A DNA stretch of 64,000 bases from Hedera helix (lineage: Eukaryota > Streptophyta > Magnoliopsida > Apiales > Araliaceae), in the NCBI GenBank assembly GCA_947179155.2, contig OX359264.1, positions 3,158,001 through 3,222,000 on the forward strand, in the 5' to 3' direction. Every line of letters starts with the position of its first letter. Position 1 is the stretch's first letter. Positions 1-11,432 of this stretch are shown here, piece by piece. A program made the translations under genes and the position numbers. Below the pieces are notes generated by a model. That model did no database searches. It worked only from the letters and a program-made list of their open reading frames with translations, and was not told the origin of the DNA.

Positions 1-557
1 ATAGGACTTCTTATATTTCACAACATAATGATAATATGAGGTTTAGATGTAAGGGAACCAATAAAATTTTCAGGGGAAAAAGACGACAATGTCACGATTT
101 ACGAGAAAACATTTGTCATCTTTTCGAACGTTCTTTTTGACATTCGGACTTTTTACATTTCGCGATATAGTATTTATACGGGGAATAGATACCAGGGGGC
201 CACTGATATTTTTCCAAAAATAAAACATAAAACTCTCTTTAAACAGAAACATTTTTCATTTTTGAACGTTCCGCTGAAGGATATAGTGTTCGTATGCAAC
301 AGCGATGCGTAATAAGCAATAAAAGTTTTTTTCGAAAAGCGCATCAGGAATAAGACAAAATAGGAAAAAGACGAAGAAAAAAAATTGACTTTTTGGTCGT
401 CTAACCATTTTTTTAGAAATGGTCGCCAAAAATACTATTCACTAAAAAATGTGCCAGGACTTTTAGACTTTTCACTTCACAGAATAGTGTTTATACGGAA
501 CAAAACTCAATAATATCAAAATTTTAAATCAGTAGAAGTTAACCATTTAGTTGGAAT
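1..557 (+). mobile_element. Truncated giant-LTR fragment (copy 1)
   Basis: It is identical, bar about one base, to 39322-39878, which is the distal part of an LTR fragment starting TGTAATGTCTC at 38815. The window opens inside this fragment. It stops where the TIR-pseudogene segment begins at 558. No coding capacity was recognised. Confidence 0.6.
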
Positions 558-789
558 CTAAAAAAGTTACTTTTGTATAGCACAAAATTGCATCCATCTA
601 CTCCGTCATTATCTATTGTTTTATTACGTTGGTAATAAAACAAATGCTTGACTTTATCTCTCCACTTCTGTTCATATCAAGTGACCTCTTCTTCAACAAG
701 TGGTATACAACATCACAGAGACCTTCATTTATATATATCCTCTCAACTAATTCTTATTTATATTTAGATCAGCCTAATTTGCGTCAAAA

Positions 790-2144
790 ATGGCTAAGGC
801 ATGCTCCTTTTGTCACGTATTTTTGAGCTTTCGAGGCAAAGTGCACAATTATAATTGTTAATTATGTTGTTGCAATAATGCAATGTATCTCCTCATTTTT
901 TTTTAAAATTTAAATTTACATTTAAATTTATTCATTTATTTTTGTTTATTTGGGAAATATTGGTTCCATTAATTGGCTGCACTTGAAATTGTTGTTTTAC
1001 TCATATTATGGGTCTTCTTTTTGTTTTAATCTTGAACTTTTTTTTTAATATTAAATTTATCTCAAATACGCATGTCATCATTTTATTAATGGTCTAACAT
1101 AAGTGTGGATACCATTTGAACACTAGGTTGCTTTCTTACCAAACTTTTGTTTGTCTTTTTGTATTACTAACTAGGATACTTTAGTAATTAACACTTCTCT
1201 CATACATTAATCAATAATTATAACTATATATAACAAGTCAATATTAAGGGTGAGTATGGTGCGGTTTGAAATCCAATCTGCACATGAAACCACTTAGGTG
1301 CGATTTGAAAATTTCAAAACCGCATATGAAACCGCTTGTAATTGGTACAGTATGGTGCAATTTCATTTGGTGTGGTTTCGGTTCCAAAACCAATTTAAAT
1401 AATTAAATGTTATGCAATGTAAATTAACAATTTAGTATCACACAATATTAAATACCACTTTGATAACACATAATCACACACAACTTTACTTATAATATTT
1501 TATCTAAACAAAAGTAAAATAGAACCTGAAAACATGAATGATGTTTATCTCTTTACATATGAAAATTCTAAACAGAGATAATTACAATATGGGATAATTC
1601 CAAATATTTGTACATTATAATAATGCTTCTTGATATGCTCTACTTTTGATAGTGCATGGTGTGGTTTATTGCATGCGATTTTTTTCAGAAATCAAACTCA
1701 AATCGCATTTGCAATTTTTCAACATACCTAAAACCGTAACATACGTTGGAACCGTTGGTGCGATTTTAATTGATTCAATTTTTGGTGTGGTTTCGAGGGC
1801 AATTCGGTTCCTTGCTCGCCCTAGTCAAGATGGAGCCAATCTAATTTTCAATTGAGTGCTTTAGTAATAACTAGGATACTTTAGTAATTTACATATATCT
1901 TCTCAACTAATTCTTATTCATAGATTAACTTAATTTGTGGCGATAATGGCAAAGGCAGACTCCTTTTGTCACGTATTCTTCAACTTTAGAGGGGAAGTGC
2001 GCAATATATTTTTTTACTTATTGTATGAGGCGTTGAAGAACGATGGATTTATTCCCTTTTATGGATAGAAATGATATGCATACAGGAGATGAAGTGGATT
2101 TTAGCATTCAAGATGGAGTGATTACTCAGTGGTCTTGGGACACC
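790..2144 (+). pseudogene. TIR-domain (NLR-type) pseudogene with two start-exon remnants, copy 1
   Basis: Two similar ATG regions lie 1156 bp apart. The first (790-861) encodes MAKACSFCHVFLSFRGK and soon stops. The second (1946-2069) encodes MAKADSFCHVFFNFRGE, continues through YLLYEALKNDGFIPF and stops at TAG. A +1 frame then continues as MDRNDMHTGDEVDFSIQDG (about 2061-2135). This is the N-terminal half of a plant TIR domain: the HVFxSFRGE strand, the LYEAL helix and the later G-x-E stretch. In intact proteins the domain is an NADase signalling module of TNL immune receptors. No NBS or LRR follows, because a giant LTR begins at 2159. The direct repeat AACTAGGATACTTTAGTAAT at 1170 and 1869 flanks the MITE between the two starts. 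The gene is broken by frameshift, stop and insertion. Confidence 0.75.
1247..1822. mobile_element. MITE, probably hAT-like, copy 1
   Basis: This 576 bp non-coding stretch has related inverted ends: AGGGTGAGTATGGTGCGGTT on the left, and AGGGCGAGCAAGGAACCG read inward from the right. The interior is rich in repeated GTGCGGTTTGAAA / AAACCGC words in both orientations, so the element can fold back. No clean 8 bp target duplication is visible, so the hAT assignment is tentative. Confidence 0.5.
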
Positions 2145-3429
2145 TGCCACGTAGTGCATGTGACACCCCCAAATTTAGATACAACTACCTCGAACTTGAT
2201 GCTCACGCAATAATATAAACAATCACTGCTAAACAACATTTAATACTAATGTGGAAAATAAATAAATATATGTTGTCTATTACAATGGCCTTCTAGTCCT
2301 AAGGTCTGCAACCTTTACTAAATACAGACATCACAAATTACAAAAGGTTATCAAATAGTTCGTGTTACAAAAGTTATATCTATTAAAAGATAAACAGACA
2401 ATCAAGTAGTCATTTTAATTAGACTTCATTTTTTCCTTGTCTTTATCTTTACCCGATCCTTCAAGTTTAGCTACAAAATATTTTATGACATAGCAAGTAT
2501 GAGCAACTAGCTTGCTCAGTAATTTTAAATGAATAACAAGAATTATGTTTAAATGAATAGGAATATCAACTAAATGATTTAAATAAAGGAGTTCGACTAT
2601 GAACAATAGAATCAATGCACAAAATAAAGAAATGGTAATTGATTATTTAACTGTTGAGTGGTCAAATGGACCATGAACTACTATTGAGGAAGTCAATCAC
2701 TTAATTGACCATTTTATGTTACTTTGTCAGAATTGTACTTGAGGGGATCAGCCTCTCATACCACATATTTATGCATAACATTTATTCTGTGTGTATCGTT
2801 TGTTCGATACTTAGGTTATTCCCTATTATGGATTATTCTTCTCAGTTTAAGAATCCATACCACTATGGTTTGGATAACTTTTAAAATAAATTTCACATAG
2901 GTCTAGCCGAACAAATGGCTTAGACTTCTTCTTTAATCAATTCATAATTCAAGAATGAAATATGAATTCAAATAATATATACGATTTGCTATAATATTAT
3001 TGTGAAATAACTTGCGATATAATATGAGCTCAAGATTTAAGAATTAACACGATAATATTGAGTAGAGATAGGAAACTTGCTCAATATAAATTTGAGTAAA
3101 GTTAAAGAACTTGTTTGGCCGTCGACTTACGACTAATTCTCTTAATTAAAGACCTAACATTAATAACGTTGATCTATCAATTAGTACAACATATAATCGT
3201 GCACTTTAAACACTTATCAATGCTATTTCTCTAGCAAATAATCAATCACATAACAAATATATATTTATATACTATCATTTAATCGTACAAGACACTTAAT
3301 TGATCTTATGTTAACGATTTAATTAATTAATCCATATTATTTTTCTTAAGCGTTAAACACTTATTAAACCCTTAAAAAATTTATTATAATTGTTTAATTA
3401 AATTATTTTATAAACTCTATCTTCATTTA

Positions 3430-4400
3430 ATTACTATTTAATATTAATTAAAAAGTAATTAGTTAATTACCTTTAGTCATTATTTAACAACAGATAATGA
3501 CTAATTATATTTACTTGTTATATAAAGTTAATTAAATAATAAATAATTAAAGTATTAATCTTATTTGCCTTTAATTATTATTTAATATTAATCAAATAAT
3601 AATTAATTTATTAATTATCATTATTTATTATTAAATTAAATTTAAATTAAATAATAAATAATTTAGTTTATTAACTTTAATTTTCTATAATTATTATTTA
3701 ATGTTAATTAATTAATTAATTAATTAATTATCCTTACTTATTATTTAATCTTAATTAAATAATAAATAATTAGTTTATTAAATTTAATTTCCTTTAATTA
3801 TTATTTAATGTAAATTAAATAATAATTAATTAATTAATTACACTTACTTATTATTTAATCTAAATTAAATAATAAATAATAATTTATTAATTAATTATCC
3901 TTATTTAATCTTAATTAAATAATAAATAATTAGTTTATTAACTTTAATTTTCTTTAATTATTATTTAATGTTAATTAAATAATAATTAGTTAATTAATTA
4001 TCCTTACTTATTATTTAATCCTAATTAAATAATAAATAATTAGTTATCAACTTTAATTTCTTTTAATTATTATTGAATGTTAATTAAATAATAATTAATT
4101 AATTAATTAATTATCCTTACTTATTATTTAATCTAAATTAAATAATAAATAATTATTTTATTAACTTTAATTTCCTTTAATAATTATTTAATGTTAATTA
4201 ATTAATTAATTATCCTTACTTATTATTTAATCTTAATTAAATAATAAATAATTAGTTTATTAACTTTAATTTCCTTTAGTTATTATTTAATGTTAATTAA
4301 ATATTAATTAATTAATTCTCCTTAATTACTATTTAATCTTAATTAAATAATAACTAATCAGTTTAATTATTAATTATTGGTAATTAAAATTAATTATGTA
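3430..4400. repeat. AT-rich imperfect tandem array with palindromes, copy 1
   Basis: About seven degenerate units of roughly 105-115 bp repeat inside the LTR. They are marked by TTATTATTTAATG at 3691, 3798, 3958, 4067 and 4181. Each unit carries inverted words such as TTATTTAAT / ATTAAATAA, so it can form hairpins or cruciforms. No coding capacity. Confidence 0.85.
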
Positions 4401-6046
4401 CTATTAATATTATTTAGTAAGGTATTTAATCAATCAATAATTTTAATAAATACCTAATGACATCATGATTATCCAAACTAAATTTTATAATATTCTTTAT
4501 TAAATTATAAACATTTTCTCTATTGGAACCGTCACAAGAACCGGCCTAGAAAGACCCGAACCGGATCCCATAAGTTAAAAAAAAATGGACCGGCTGATTT
4601 TTTTTTTAGAAAACCGGCAGAATACTTTCTAAAATTTTCTGATTTTGCCTCCTTCACTAAAACTTGAATAAAATGAAATCTATAAGTCCGATTGACCTCA
4701 AATTGGTGTTGTTGGATTCGTATCTTTTCGAAATACAAATTTCCATCATTAAAAACCAAATTTAGACAAGATTTGATTTCTGAAATGGCCATGAAGTGGA
4801 CTATTTTGCACAACCCTTTGATAGTGAGGTCCTTTGGTTCAAAAATTCATATCTTGCTTATTTTAAATCATTTTTACATTATTCCAAAGAGATTTTGTTC
4901 TTAACTTACCCATATATTTCCAAAAATATAAAATCACAAAAATAATTTAAAGATTTCAAAATATGTAATTTATTCGTACAACTTATGTTTTGTAAGTCGG
5001 TAAAAATATTTTCATGTATTTTATTAGATTTTTTCTACATAAACCCACACCACTACACATTTAAACCACATGGCATCCTATATAAACATGTTTAGCATGA
5101 TTCTAATCATAAAAAGCTCAAAGATGACATTTCTACCATAAAAATTAAAAGAAGACCAAGATTAGGGTTTTTAAGTACTTTTATACATTTTGCTCTTGCT
5201 AGCTTACTTCCTTTCCTTTCCAAAGTAAAAGATGAAGTTGTTGGACATTCAAAACTTCACCCTTGATGGTTTTAATGCTCTCTAACTACCAAAGGCTTGG
5301 AGCTTTAATGATTTTTCTAGGGTTTTTCTTTCCTTCTCTCACTAAAACTATCTCTATTTTTTCTAGAGAATTTCTCTCTCTAACTTCTCTTGCAACTTTT
5401 TTTCTTGAGAGATTCTCTCTCTAAAATGCTTACAACTTGAAAAATGAAGTATTCTAATGTTGGTCAAATATGGTCTTATTAAATTAGATCTCATCTTCCA
5501 ACAATTATACATATAACTATGTATGTATAGATCTATCACCAACTTCATCCAATCCAAGCTTACATAGAGATTTTTAGAAATTTCTAACCAATCAAATGTG
5601 CCACATGAGAGATTACATGGGACCCAAGGGATCTATTTCTTATCCATCCAACACCTCATCTTTATCCTCCCATTTTTGCTTTATTTTTTTAATTTGAATT
5701 TGGTAGCAACATTGACCACTTGTTGACTTTCACTTAATATACTATTTGGGCTAATGTTTGGGCTACTACATTTAATTTCACTTTGGCTAAGTTAATTAAA
5801 TTAATGGGCTTCTAGCATGACTTGGTATTTAAATCAACCATTGGGCTAAATTAATTAAATTACATGATCATACATTATTGTCTACAAGTCCATTACATAA
5901 TTAAATACTTGGGCTTGTTTAATTAACTTACTAAGTTAATCCATTAGTAATTAATTACATACATGAACTATTAACTAAATTCATCTAGTTTAAAACATTG
6001 TTACATATTTAATATTCACATTAACTATATAATCCAATTAGACTTG

Positions 6047-7522
6047 TGATAAGTAGATTTTATATCTATTTATTAAGTATTTTTAGACTTAATTAATTAT
6101 AAGTTTTTAAGTATTTTTAGTGTTTTAGGTAATTTATTTAATTTTATGTGGTTTTATTATCCTTAGTATTTTAATATTATTTTTAATTATTTTATATTTT
6201 ATTTTGTAAAAAAATAATCCCTGATGGCAAAACGGTAATTAAATGGATACTGATGGCAAGTTCGTAATATTGTAGCTTTGTATCGGCATGCTAGGCGCGT
6301 AACAGATTCAGTAGTAGGTATCTAAACGGTGTCGCATGAAGCATAGGAAGGATACATCAAGCGCGTCATGCGTAGGGGCCAGGAAAAAGAGACGCGCAAT
6401 GCGCGGGGGTTGCAGTGGAGAAGGAATTTAGTGCATAGAAGCCACGCAGTAACGGTAACATAGTGATGGCGTGCATTGACCAAGTCAACGCCGCGTTTGG
6501 CAACGCGTTAATTGCAGCAAATTCGAATTTTTGAGCTTTAATTTGATTCTAAATTGAATTTTAATTCCACATTAGATTTGGATTATTATTGTACTTCTAT
6601 AAATATATTATGAGAGCACATTAACCGAGATATTAACATATTATTAGATACAATTAGGAGCTCTCTCTCAGGTGTCTCATATATCTCTCAATTCTCTTAC
6701 ATAATATTATTATTATGTTTGGCTAATTTTTTTTATTCAGTTCTAGGGGATTTCAAATCCAATTATAATTAATGGATAAATTAATTTAGTAATATTATTT
6801 ATTTTTCCTTATATGAAATTATTTGTGATAATCTGTTTTAATTGCTTTTTGATATTAAATATGGTTGGTTTGATTAGAGCTCATTAGATTGATCAAATTA
6901 TTATCAATTGCTAGATTTAAGAATTATATTACGTGTGATTGATATTGTTTATAATCGTTGGTAGTGAATAGTGATAAATGATTGTGATCAAGCTTTTGTT
7001 TATTGCTATGGCTATCATGATATAAGTTAAACAGTCCGAGCTTATGAAATTGTTGCTTAGAATAATCTAATTTTCTTGTGATTAATGCTTCCATTATATT
7101 AAATTTAAAGAGCTTGTTCTAGGTTGTATAATGGTTTGAATCTAATAAAGAGTTTGTTTTGGTAGATTAAAATTAAAAAAAATAATCAGGTAGTAGAGCT
7201 TATTGTTGCCTAGGATTATTAGTTTCATGCAAGGATATAAATATATATTAATTGATTGATCTAATTAATTGTAAGGGTGAGAATGAACTGAAGAACTGGA
7301 TATTTTAATTTATTGATTAATCTTATCAATTTATTTTTGTTTATTTAGTTAATTATAGTTAATTCAAAAATCCCCTTATTTATTTATTGTTGTTTAGAAA
7401 TAGAAAATATTAAAATTTATTGAAGCAATATCACTCTTTGTGGGTTCGACCGTTGCTTGCTATTATATTGACTTTGTGATTAAAAGTAAGGATTAATTCT
7501 AGAGTGTTAACGACAGCTTTCA
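6047..7522 (+). mobile_element. Solo LTR, 1476 bp, copy 1
   Basis: It starts TGATAAGTAG and ends GACAGCTTTCA, flanked by the perfect 5 bp target duplication ACTTG (6042-6046 and 7523-7527). A TATA box, CTATAAATATA, lies near 6599, giving + orientation, followed by a CT-rich stretch. Upstream of it is a GC-rich block (about 6280-6500) with CGCGCAATGCGCG at 6393-6405 and W-box-like TTGACC / AGTCAA. The LTR starting at 63085 is a relative. No internal region remains, as expected after LTR-LTR recombination. Confidence 0.9.
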
Positions 7523-7785
7523 ACTTGCCATATTCAAGATTAATTGAATATTTAATTAGGGTTCCTCACAAAATAATCTTAGGTTAGTCCATTAATTTAA
7601 TCAATCCATTAATCAGACTTCCTTTACTAAAATTAACCGAATAGTCAACAATCAAATTATCACATAAAGGTTTAAATTAAATTACACAATAACTTATTTA
7701 ATTAGAATTTAATTTTTCAAATTTCTTTATAATGTAATTCAAAATTCTTGGTCATTACATTCCCCTACACCATTCATAATTTGTA

Positions 7786-8335
7786 GATTTTAAAATGTTC
7801 AATTTATTCGTACAAATGTTTTGTTCATCAGTAAAAATATTTTCAAGTATTTTGCTAGATTTTTTCTACATAAACCCATACCACTACACATTTAAACCAC
7901 ATGGCATCCTATATAAACATATCTAGCATGATTCTAAGCACAAAAAGCTCAAATATGACATTTCTACCATAAAAATTAAAAGAAAACCAAGATTAGGGTT
8001 TTTAAGTACTTTTATACCTTTTTCTCTTACTAGCTTGCTTCATTTCCTTTCCAAAGTAGAAGATGAAGTTGTTGGACATTCAAAGCTTCACACTTGATGG
8101 TTTTAATGCTCTCTAACTACCAAAGACTTGGAGATTTAATGGCTTTTCTAGTGTTTTTCTATCCTTCTCTCACTAAAACTCTCTCTATTTTCTATAGAAA
8201 ATTTCTCTCTCTAGTTTCTCTTGCAACTTTTTTTCTCGAGAGCTTCTTTCTCTAAAATGCTTACAACTTGAAAAATGAAGTATTCTAATGTTGGTCAAAT
8301 GTGGTCTTATTAAATTAGATCTCATCTTCCAATTT
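7786..8335. repeat. Second copy of an internal LTR segment (direct repeat of 4953-5505), copy 1
   Basis: The run from AATTTATTCGTACAA to AGATCTCATCTTCCAA is shared between 4953-5505 and 7786-8335 with moderate divergence. It includes a CCTATATAAAC TATA-like word and the CT-rich tract. The second copy sits outside the apparent LTR end at 7759, so it is probably a truncated piece of a related LTR. Confidence 0.75.
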
Positions 8336-8385
8336 TCGTCAAAAAATGATTTAGAATTTATGCAATTCGGTTGTTTATATAACAA

Positions 8386-8811
8386 TTTGTAAGCACAATT
8401 ACTTTAGAAGCCAAATTAAGAATTTTTTAAAACTTGGTATAGTATAAGTGTACTTAACCCTATTTTATAAAAAGAGTCTTTTTAACTTTCTAGTGTAAAA
8501 ATCCTAAAATTTAAGTTTATGCAAGTTCATTTGGTTATTATTAATTCAATAGTAATTGTTGAAACTAGTATTAAGGTCAGATCATAGTTAAAAGAAGAGT
8601 TTCTTGGGCAATTTAACTAGCTAAATCACACTAATGTGATTCATTCACCTACTATCTTATAGAGCAGTTCAAACTCTTAGTAAAACTAGGGTTACGACAA
8701 CTTATTTTATCTTAGGTCAGGTAGGTCAAGCGTCTAACATATCTTAGTTTATCTCTGATGCTAACGACGAACGTATTGTGTTTACTGTTTTCTTGTGAAT
8801 TGTCTATCAAT
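8386..8811. other. No recognisable feature (copy 1)
   Basis: This is AT-rich sequence between the LTR fragment and the copia gag remnant. It may be decayed copia interior on the minus strand, but I could not recognise protein in it. Confidence 0.4.
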
Positions 8812-8962
8812 AGGTTACTTTCACCTCGTTTGGTTTTTTCTCCTCCAAAAGTTGATCAAGTCCTTCATAACCAAAAGATCTTGCACGCTACTTCTCCTAC
8901 AGTGTGAAATTTGCTTTCTTATCGAATATTGGAAGCTCGGATTTACCCAAATTTGGCTCCAT
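8812..8962 (-). pseudogene. Ty1/copia gag N-terminal remnant, copy 1
   Basis: On the minus strand an ATG at 8962, about 50 nt after the primer-binding site, opens MEPNLGKSELPIFDKKANF. Two stops follow, then VQDLLVMK, then in a shifted frame GLDQLLEEKKPNE. This matches the start of plant copia gag polyproteins (FDGxxNFxxWxxRMxDLLVxxGLxxxLEEKKP). Gag forms the virus-like particle of the retrotransposon. The frame is broken and no pol follows, so this is a 5' remnant. Confidence 0.75.
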
Positions 8963-9008
8963 CGTATCACACAAATTAATTCCTTTAACATTGAATCCAA
9001 TCAACATA

Positions 9009-9524
9009 GCTCTGATACCACTTGCTGGTAATTAAGTCACGCAAAATAAATAAGACAATTAAGAAAAAAACACAATATTTAAAGTGGTTTGATCCTCAAT
9101 GACCTAATCCGCAAAATCAGTTCAATATATTAATATCTACGGTACAACTTTTTGCATGAAGTAAAAGCTAAAAAAAAACCCTTCACACACCAACCCAAAA
9201 CTCAACTCCACCATTTCTCAACTCTCTTAGATGTTACTATCTCGTGGTTGTTTTATCTCTTTCTAAACACACAACTCTATTTATAGAGTATGTAATAGCC
9301 AAAAAAAAAATTATATGAAAAAAATAATAGCAATAATAATAATAATAAGATTAAAAAACATTTGTGATCTTCAAATATACTCATTCGACTGAAGTTGGCT
9401 GAATTCACTTATTTAAGTTTAAGGGGATAATTAGAAAATTCGAGTAGGACTCAATTGAAAAAACTATAAAAGTTAAAGGGACTGATATGTCTTTTGGCAT
9501 TTTAGCTTCTTCAGAGTCTACACT
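9009..9524 (-). mobile_element. Copia primer-binding site and 5' LTR, copy 1
   Basis: The minus strand reads TGGTATCAGAGC (9009-9020), the classic primer-binding site for the 3' end of initiator Met-tRNA. It is preceded by spacer AG and an LTR end ...CCAGCA at 9023. An LTR TATA box, CTCTATAAATAGAG on the minus strand, is at 9275-9288, about 250 nt from the LTR end. The far end may be the TGTAGACTCTG near 9524, but no second LTR or target duplication confirms it. Confidence 0.7.
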
Positions 9525-9571
9525 CTACCGTACAACTTCCTAAATACCAAAATAAAGAAGTAAAATCATAC

Positions 9572-9699
9572 TTTTGTTATACGTAATGATCCATACAATA
9601 TAATGATCATTTATAAAATAATAATCTTATATGGCAATTAAAATATAAGACCCACTATTTTACAAAGAGTCATTATATAGATCATTATCTATAGCAAAA
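9572..9699. mobile_element. Short fold-back MITE, copy 1
   Basis: This 128 bp element has about 33 bp imperfect inverted ends: TTTTGTTATACGTAATGATC on the left, and TTTTGCTATAGATAATGATC read inward from the right. It lies about 50 bp upstream of the complex I-like pseudogene start. The target duplication is unclear, so no superfamily is assigned. Confidence 0.65.
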
Positions 9700-9748
9700 T
9701 TCGTAAAATCAATAAAGATTAGAGAGAGATAAAGAGAGGAGAGAGAAA

Positions 9749-10118
9749 ATGTCGGCAAGTGAGACGTTGGTCGAAGCTCTATTAGGGCTCGGCACCTAGA
9801 TGTATTCCAATGCCCTCCGCAGACTCCCTTACATGTGTGGTAAGCTTCCCATCCCTCTTTCTCAATTCTTTACTCAAACCCATAAGTATGTGCAGCAAAT
9901 TTGATTGAATCTTTTTTTAGGGAAAAACATGGGTTTCAGATCCGTGGGAGAATTTGTTAGGGATGGGATTGGGAGCAATGTTCGTGAACCAGCTGGTAAA
10001 ATGGGATGCCAAGCTTCAAGAGGACCTCGATAAAATGCTCGAAAAAGCTAAAACAACTAACGAGCGCCATTATTTTGTTTATCTTTCTCTTATTTTTAAT
10101 TTCTTCATAGCTCTATAA
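9749..10118 (+). pseudogene. Complex I subunit B15-like (At2g31490-type) pseudogene, copy 1
   Basis: Exon 1 (9749-9839) encodes MSASETLVEALLGLGT, then an in-frame TAG, then MYSNALRRLPYM. A 100 nt intron (GTAAGC at 9840, ACAG-type acceptor TTTCAG ending 9939) leads to exon 2 from 9940, whose protein runs WENLLGMGLGAMFVNQL, then KWDAKLQEDLDKMLEKAKTT and NERHYF. The join keeps frame across phase 1. From memory of the family, this is the ~70 aa plant protein assigned to the mitochondrial complex I membrane arm (B15/NDUFB4-like), with one membrane-spanning helix around GMGLGAMFVNQLV. The stop after residue 16 and the readthrough tail replacing the normal acidic C-terminus (stop at 10118) make it non-functional. 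Intron retention shows it is not a retrocopy. Confidence 0.65.
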
Positions 10119-10408
10119 TTTCAAATTCATAATCTTTTTTCAAAGTTTTGATTTTTGATTCTTGTTGTTATTGATGTTAATTAGATTAGGAGTATATGTT
10201 TAGGCCTTGGGGTTATTTGTGGTTCTAATTGTTTAAAACTTTCACATTGACCTGGGAATAAATGTAGTTTATTTGAGCTGTGAATCTATTCTGCCACATG
10301 TTATCACTCTAGTGTTCAAGAAATCTTATGTGGTAATTTTAGAATCTGGTTACAACCAGTTATAAAAAAATCTGGTTATAAAAATTATTAGTAGTTAGCA
10401 TATCCTTA
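10119..10408. other. Flank between pseudogene and Harbinger element (copy 1)
   Basis: Unannotated AT-rich DNA, possibly 3' UTR or intron of the complex I-like gene. It contains the local near-repeats AATCTGGTTACAA and AATCTGGTTATAA. The Harbinger target duplication TTA is at 10406-10408. Confidence 0.4.
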
Positions 10409-10847
10409 GAGCATGTCCAGTAGATGGACTATCTGTTCGACTATATTTAGTCCATGTGACATCAACAGATGTCCTTTAGTCTTTAATCATTCCAGCAGAT
10501 GGACTATCACATGGACTATCCCGCAGACTATAATATAAAAAAATTAAAATAATCAATGAATTTAAAAAAAACTCCAACGGCTATATTCTAACGGCCATAT
10601 TCCAACAACTATATTCCAACGGATATATTTTAATGAACAAACAACCTCTATAAATATAAGTCATATCCAGTCTTTCATATTCATTCATCTCAACTTCAAT
10701 TTTTCCAGTCAAATACGTTATTTTAAATATATCTCATCAATTCGAATTAGCTATGTTGCACATGGATGAAGCATAAGATGAAGAAGCATATGGGAATTTT
10801 TTTGGCTTGGCGGCTATTGAATAGGCATACATCATGCTCTAGCAATG

Positions 10848-11328
10848 AACTACTCAGTTAATGGAAATAAGTACACGATGGGATATTACCTTGCCGATGG
10901 AATATATCCCGCATGGGCAACATTTGTTAAAACCATTTCGGCTCCTCAGGGAAATAAAAAAAAACTATTTGCTAAGGCTCAAGAGGCGCTTAGGAAGTAT
11001 GTTGAGTGAGCATTTAAGGTACTCCAAGCACGTTTTGCCATTGTTCATGGTCCTGCACGTTTTTAGGATCAAACAACTCTAAAAGAAATTATGACTGCAT
11101 GCATAATACTTCATAATATGATCGTTAAGGATGAACGAGATGAAAATCAAGAACCAACAACCTATGATACACATGACGAGATTCCCACTGTAGAAGTATC
11201 TCATGAGCATAACCCCGTAATTACTTGAATTCATTGATGCCAATCATGGCATAAGGGATAGACAAGTTCATTTTCAACTTCAAGAAGATATTATTTAACA
11301 CTTGTGGTCACTACATGGCGGAGCATAA
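10848..11328 (+). pseudogene. Harbinger DDE transposase, C-terminal remnant, copy 1
   Basis: The + frame from 10848 reads NYSVNGNKYTMGYYLADGIY, then PAWATFVKTISAPQG, KKLFAKAQEALRKYVE, a TGA, AFKVLQARFAIVHGPARF, a TAG, DQTTLKEIMTACIILHNMIV and KDERD. After a frameshift near 11228 it continues with the C-terminal RDRQVHFQLQEDII and HLWSLHGG. This is the DDE_Tnp_4 domain of PIF/Harbinger: the D of YYLADGIYP and the E before AF-x-VLQARF, both expected catalytic positions, are still present. The N-terminal part with the first aspartate is missing. A TATA box, CTCTATAAATATAAG, lies near 10647. Stops, frameshift and deletion make it inactive. Confidence 0.88.
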
Positions 11329-11432
11329 TCCATTATATTCTACTAAAATAATAAGCAAATCATGATTCTATAATAATAAGCAAGTCAACTACTAGATGTA
11401 ACTCTTTTCATGATTTCTTTCTTGCGTTGTTT

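Larger units (their letters stand above)
2159..7759 (-). mobile_element. Giant solo-LTR-like element, copy 1, with nested solo LTR
   Basis: The + strand begins TGTGACACCCCC and ends GGTCATTACA, the same terminal style as the two giant LTRs here with confirmed target duplications (TGTAACGACCCC / ATTACA). Removing the nested element at 6047-7527 leaves about 4.1 kb, close to the 4.35-4.5 kb relatives. No gag or pol reading frame was found. It contains the conserved hairpin at 2501-2517, an AT-rich repeat array (3430-4400) and a CT-rich tract (5330-5430) that reads as a GA-rich leader on the minus strand, the likely sense strand. No target duplication is seen (GTGCA left, TTCCC right), so one end may be rearranged. 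Confidence 0.65.

Noticed and set aside
629..826. 65 aa frame repeated at 35985 and 39950
   Set aside because: It overlaps the TIR start exon in another frame; its conservation is due to DNA duplication.
4532..4904. 93 aa and 70 aa frames on opposite strands
   Set aside because: Inside the giant LTR, overlapping each other, without recognisable motif.
2159..7759. Complete retrotransposon with gag-pol
   Set aside because: No protease, reverse transcriptase, RNase H or integrase motif was found in any frame in this or the other giant elements.
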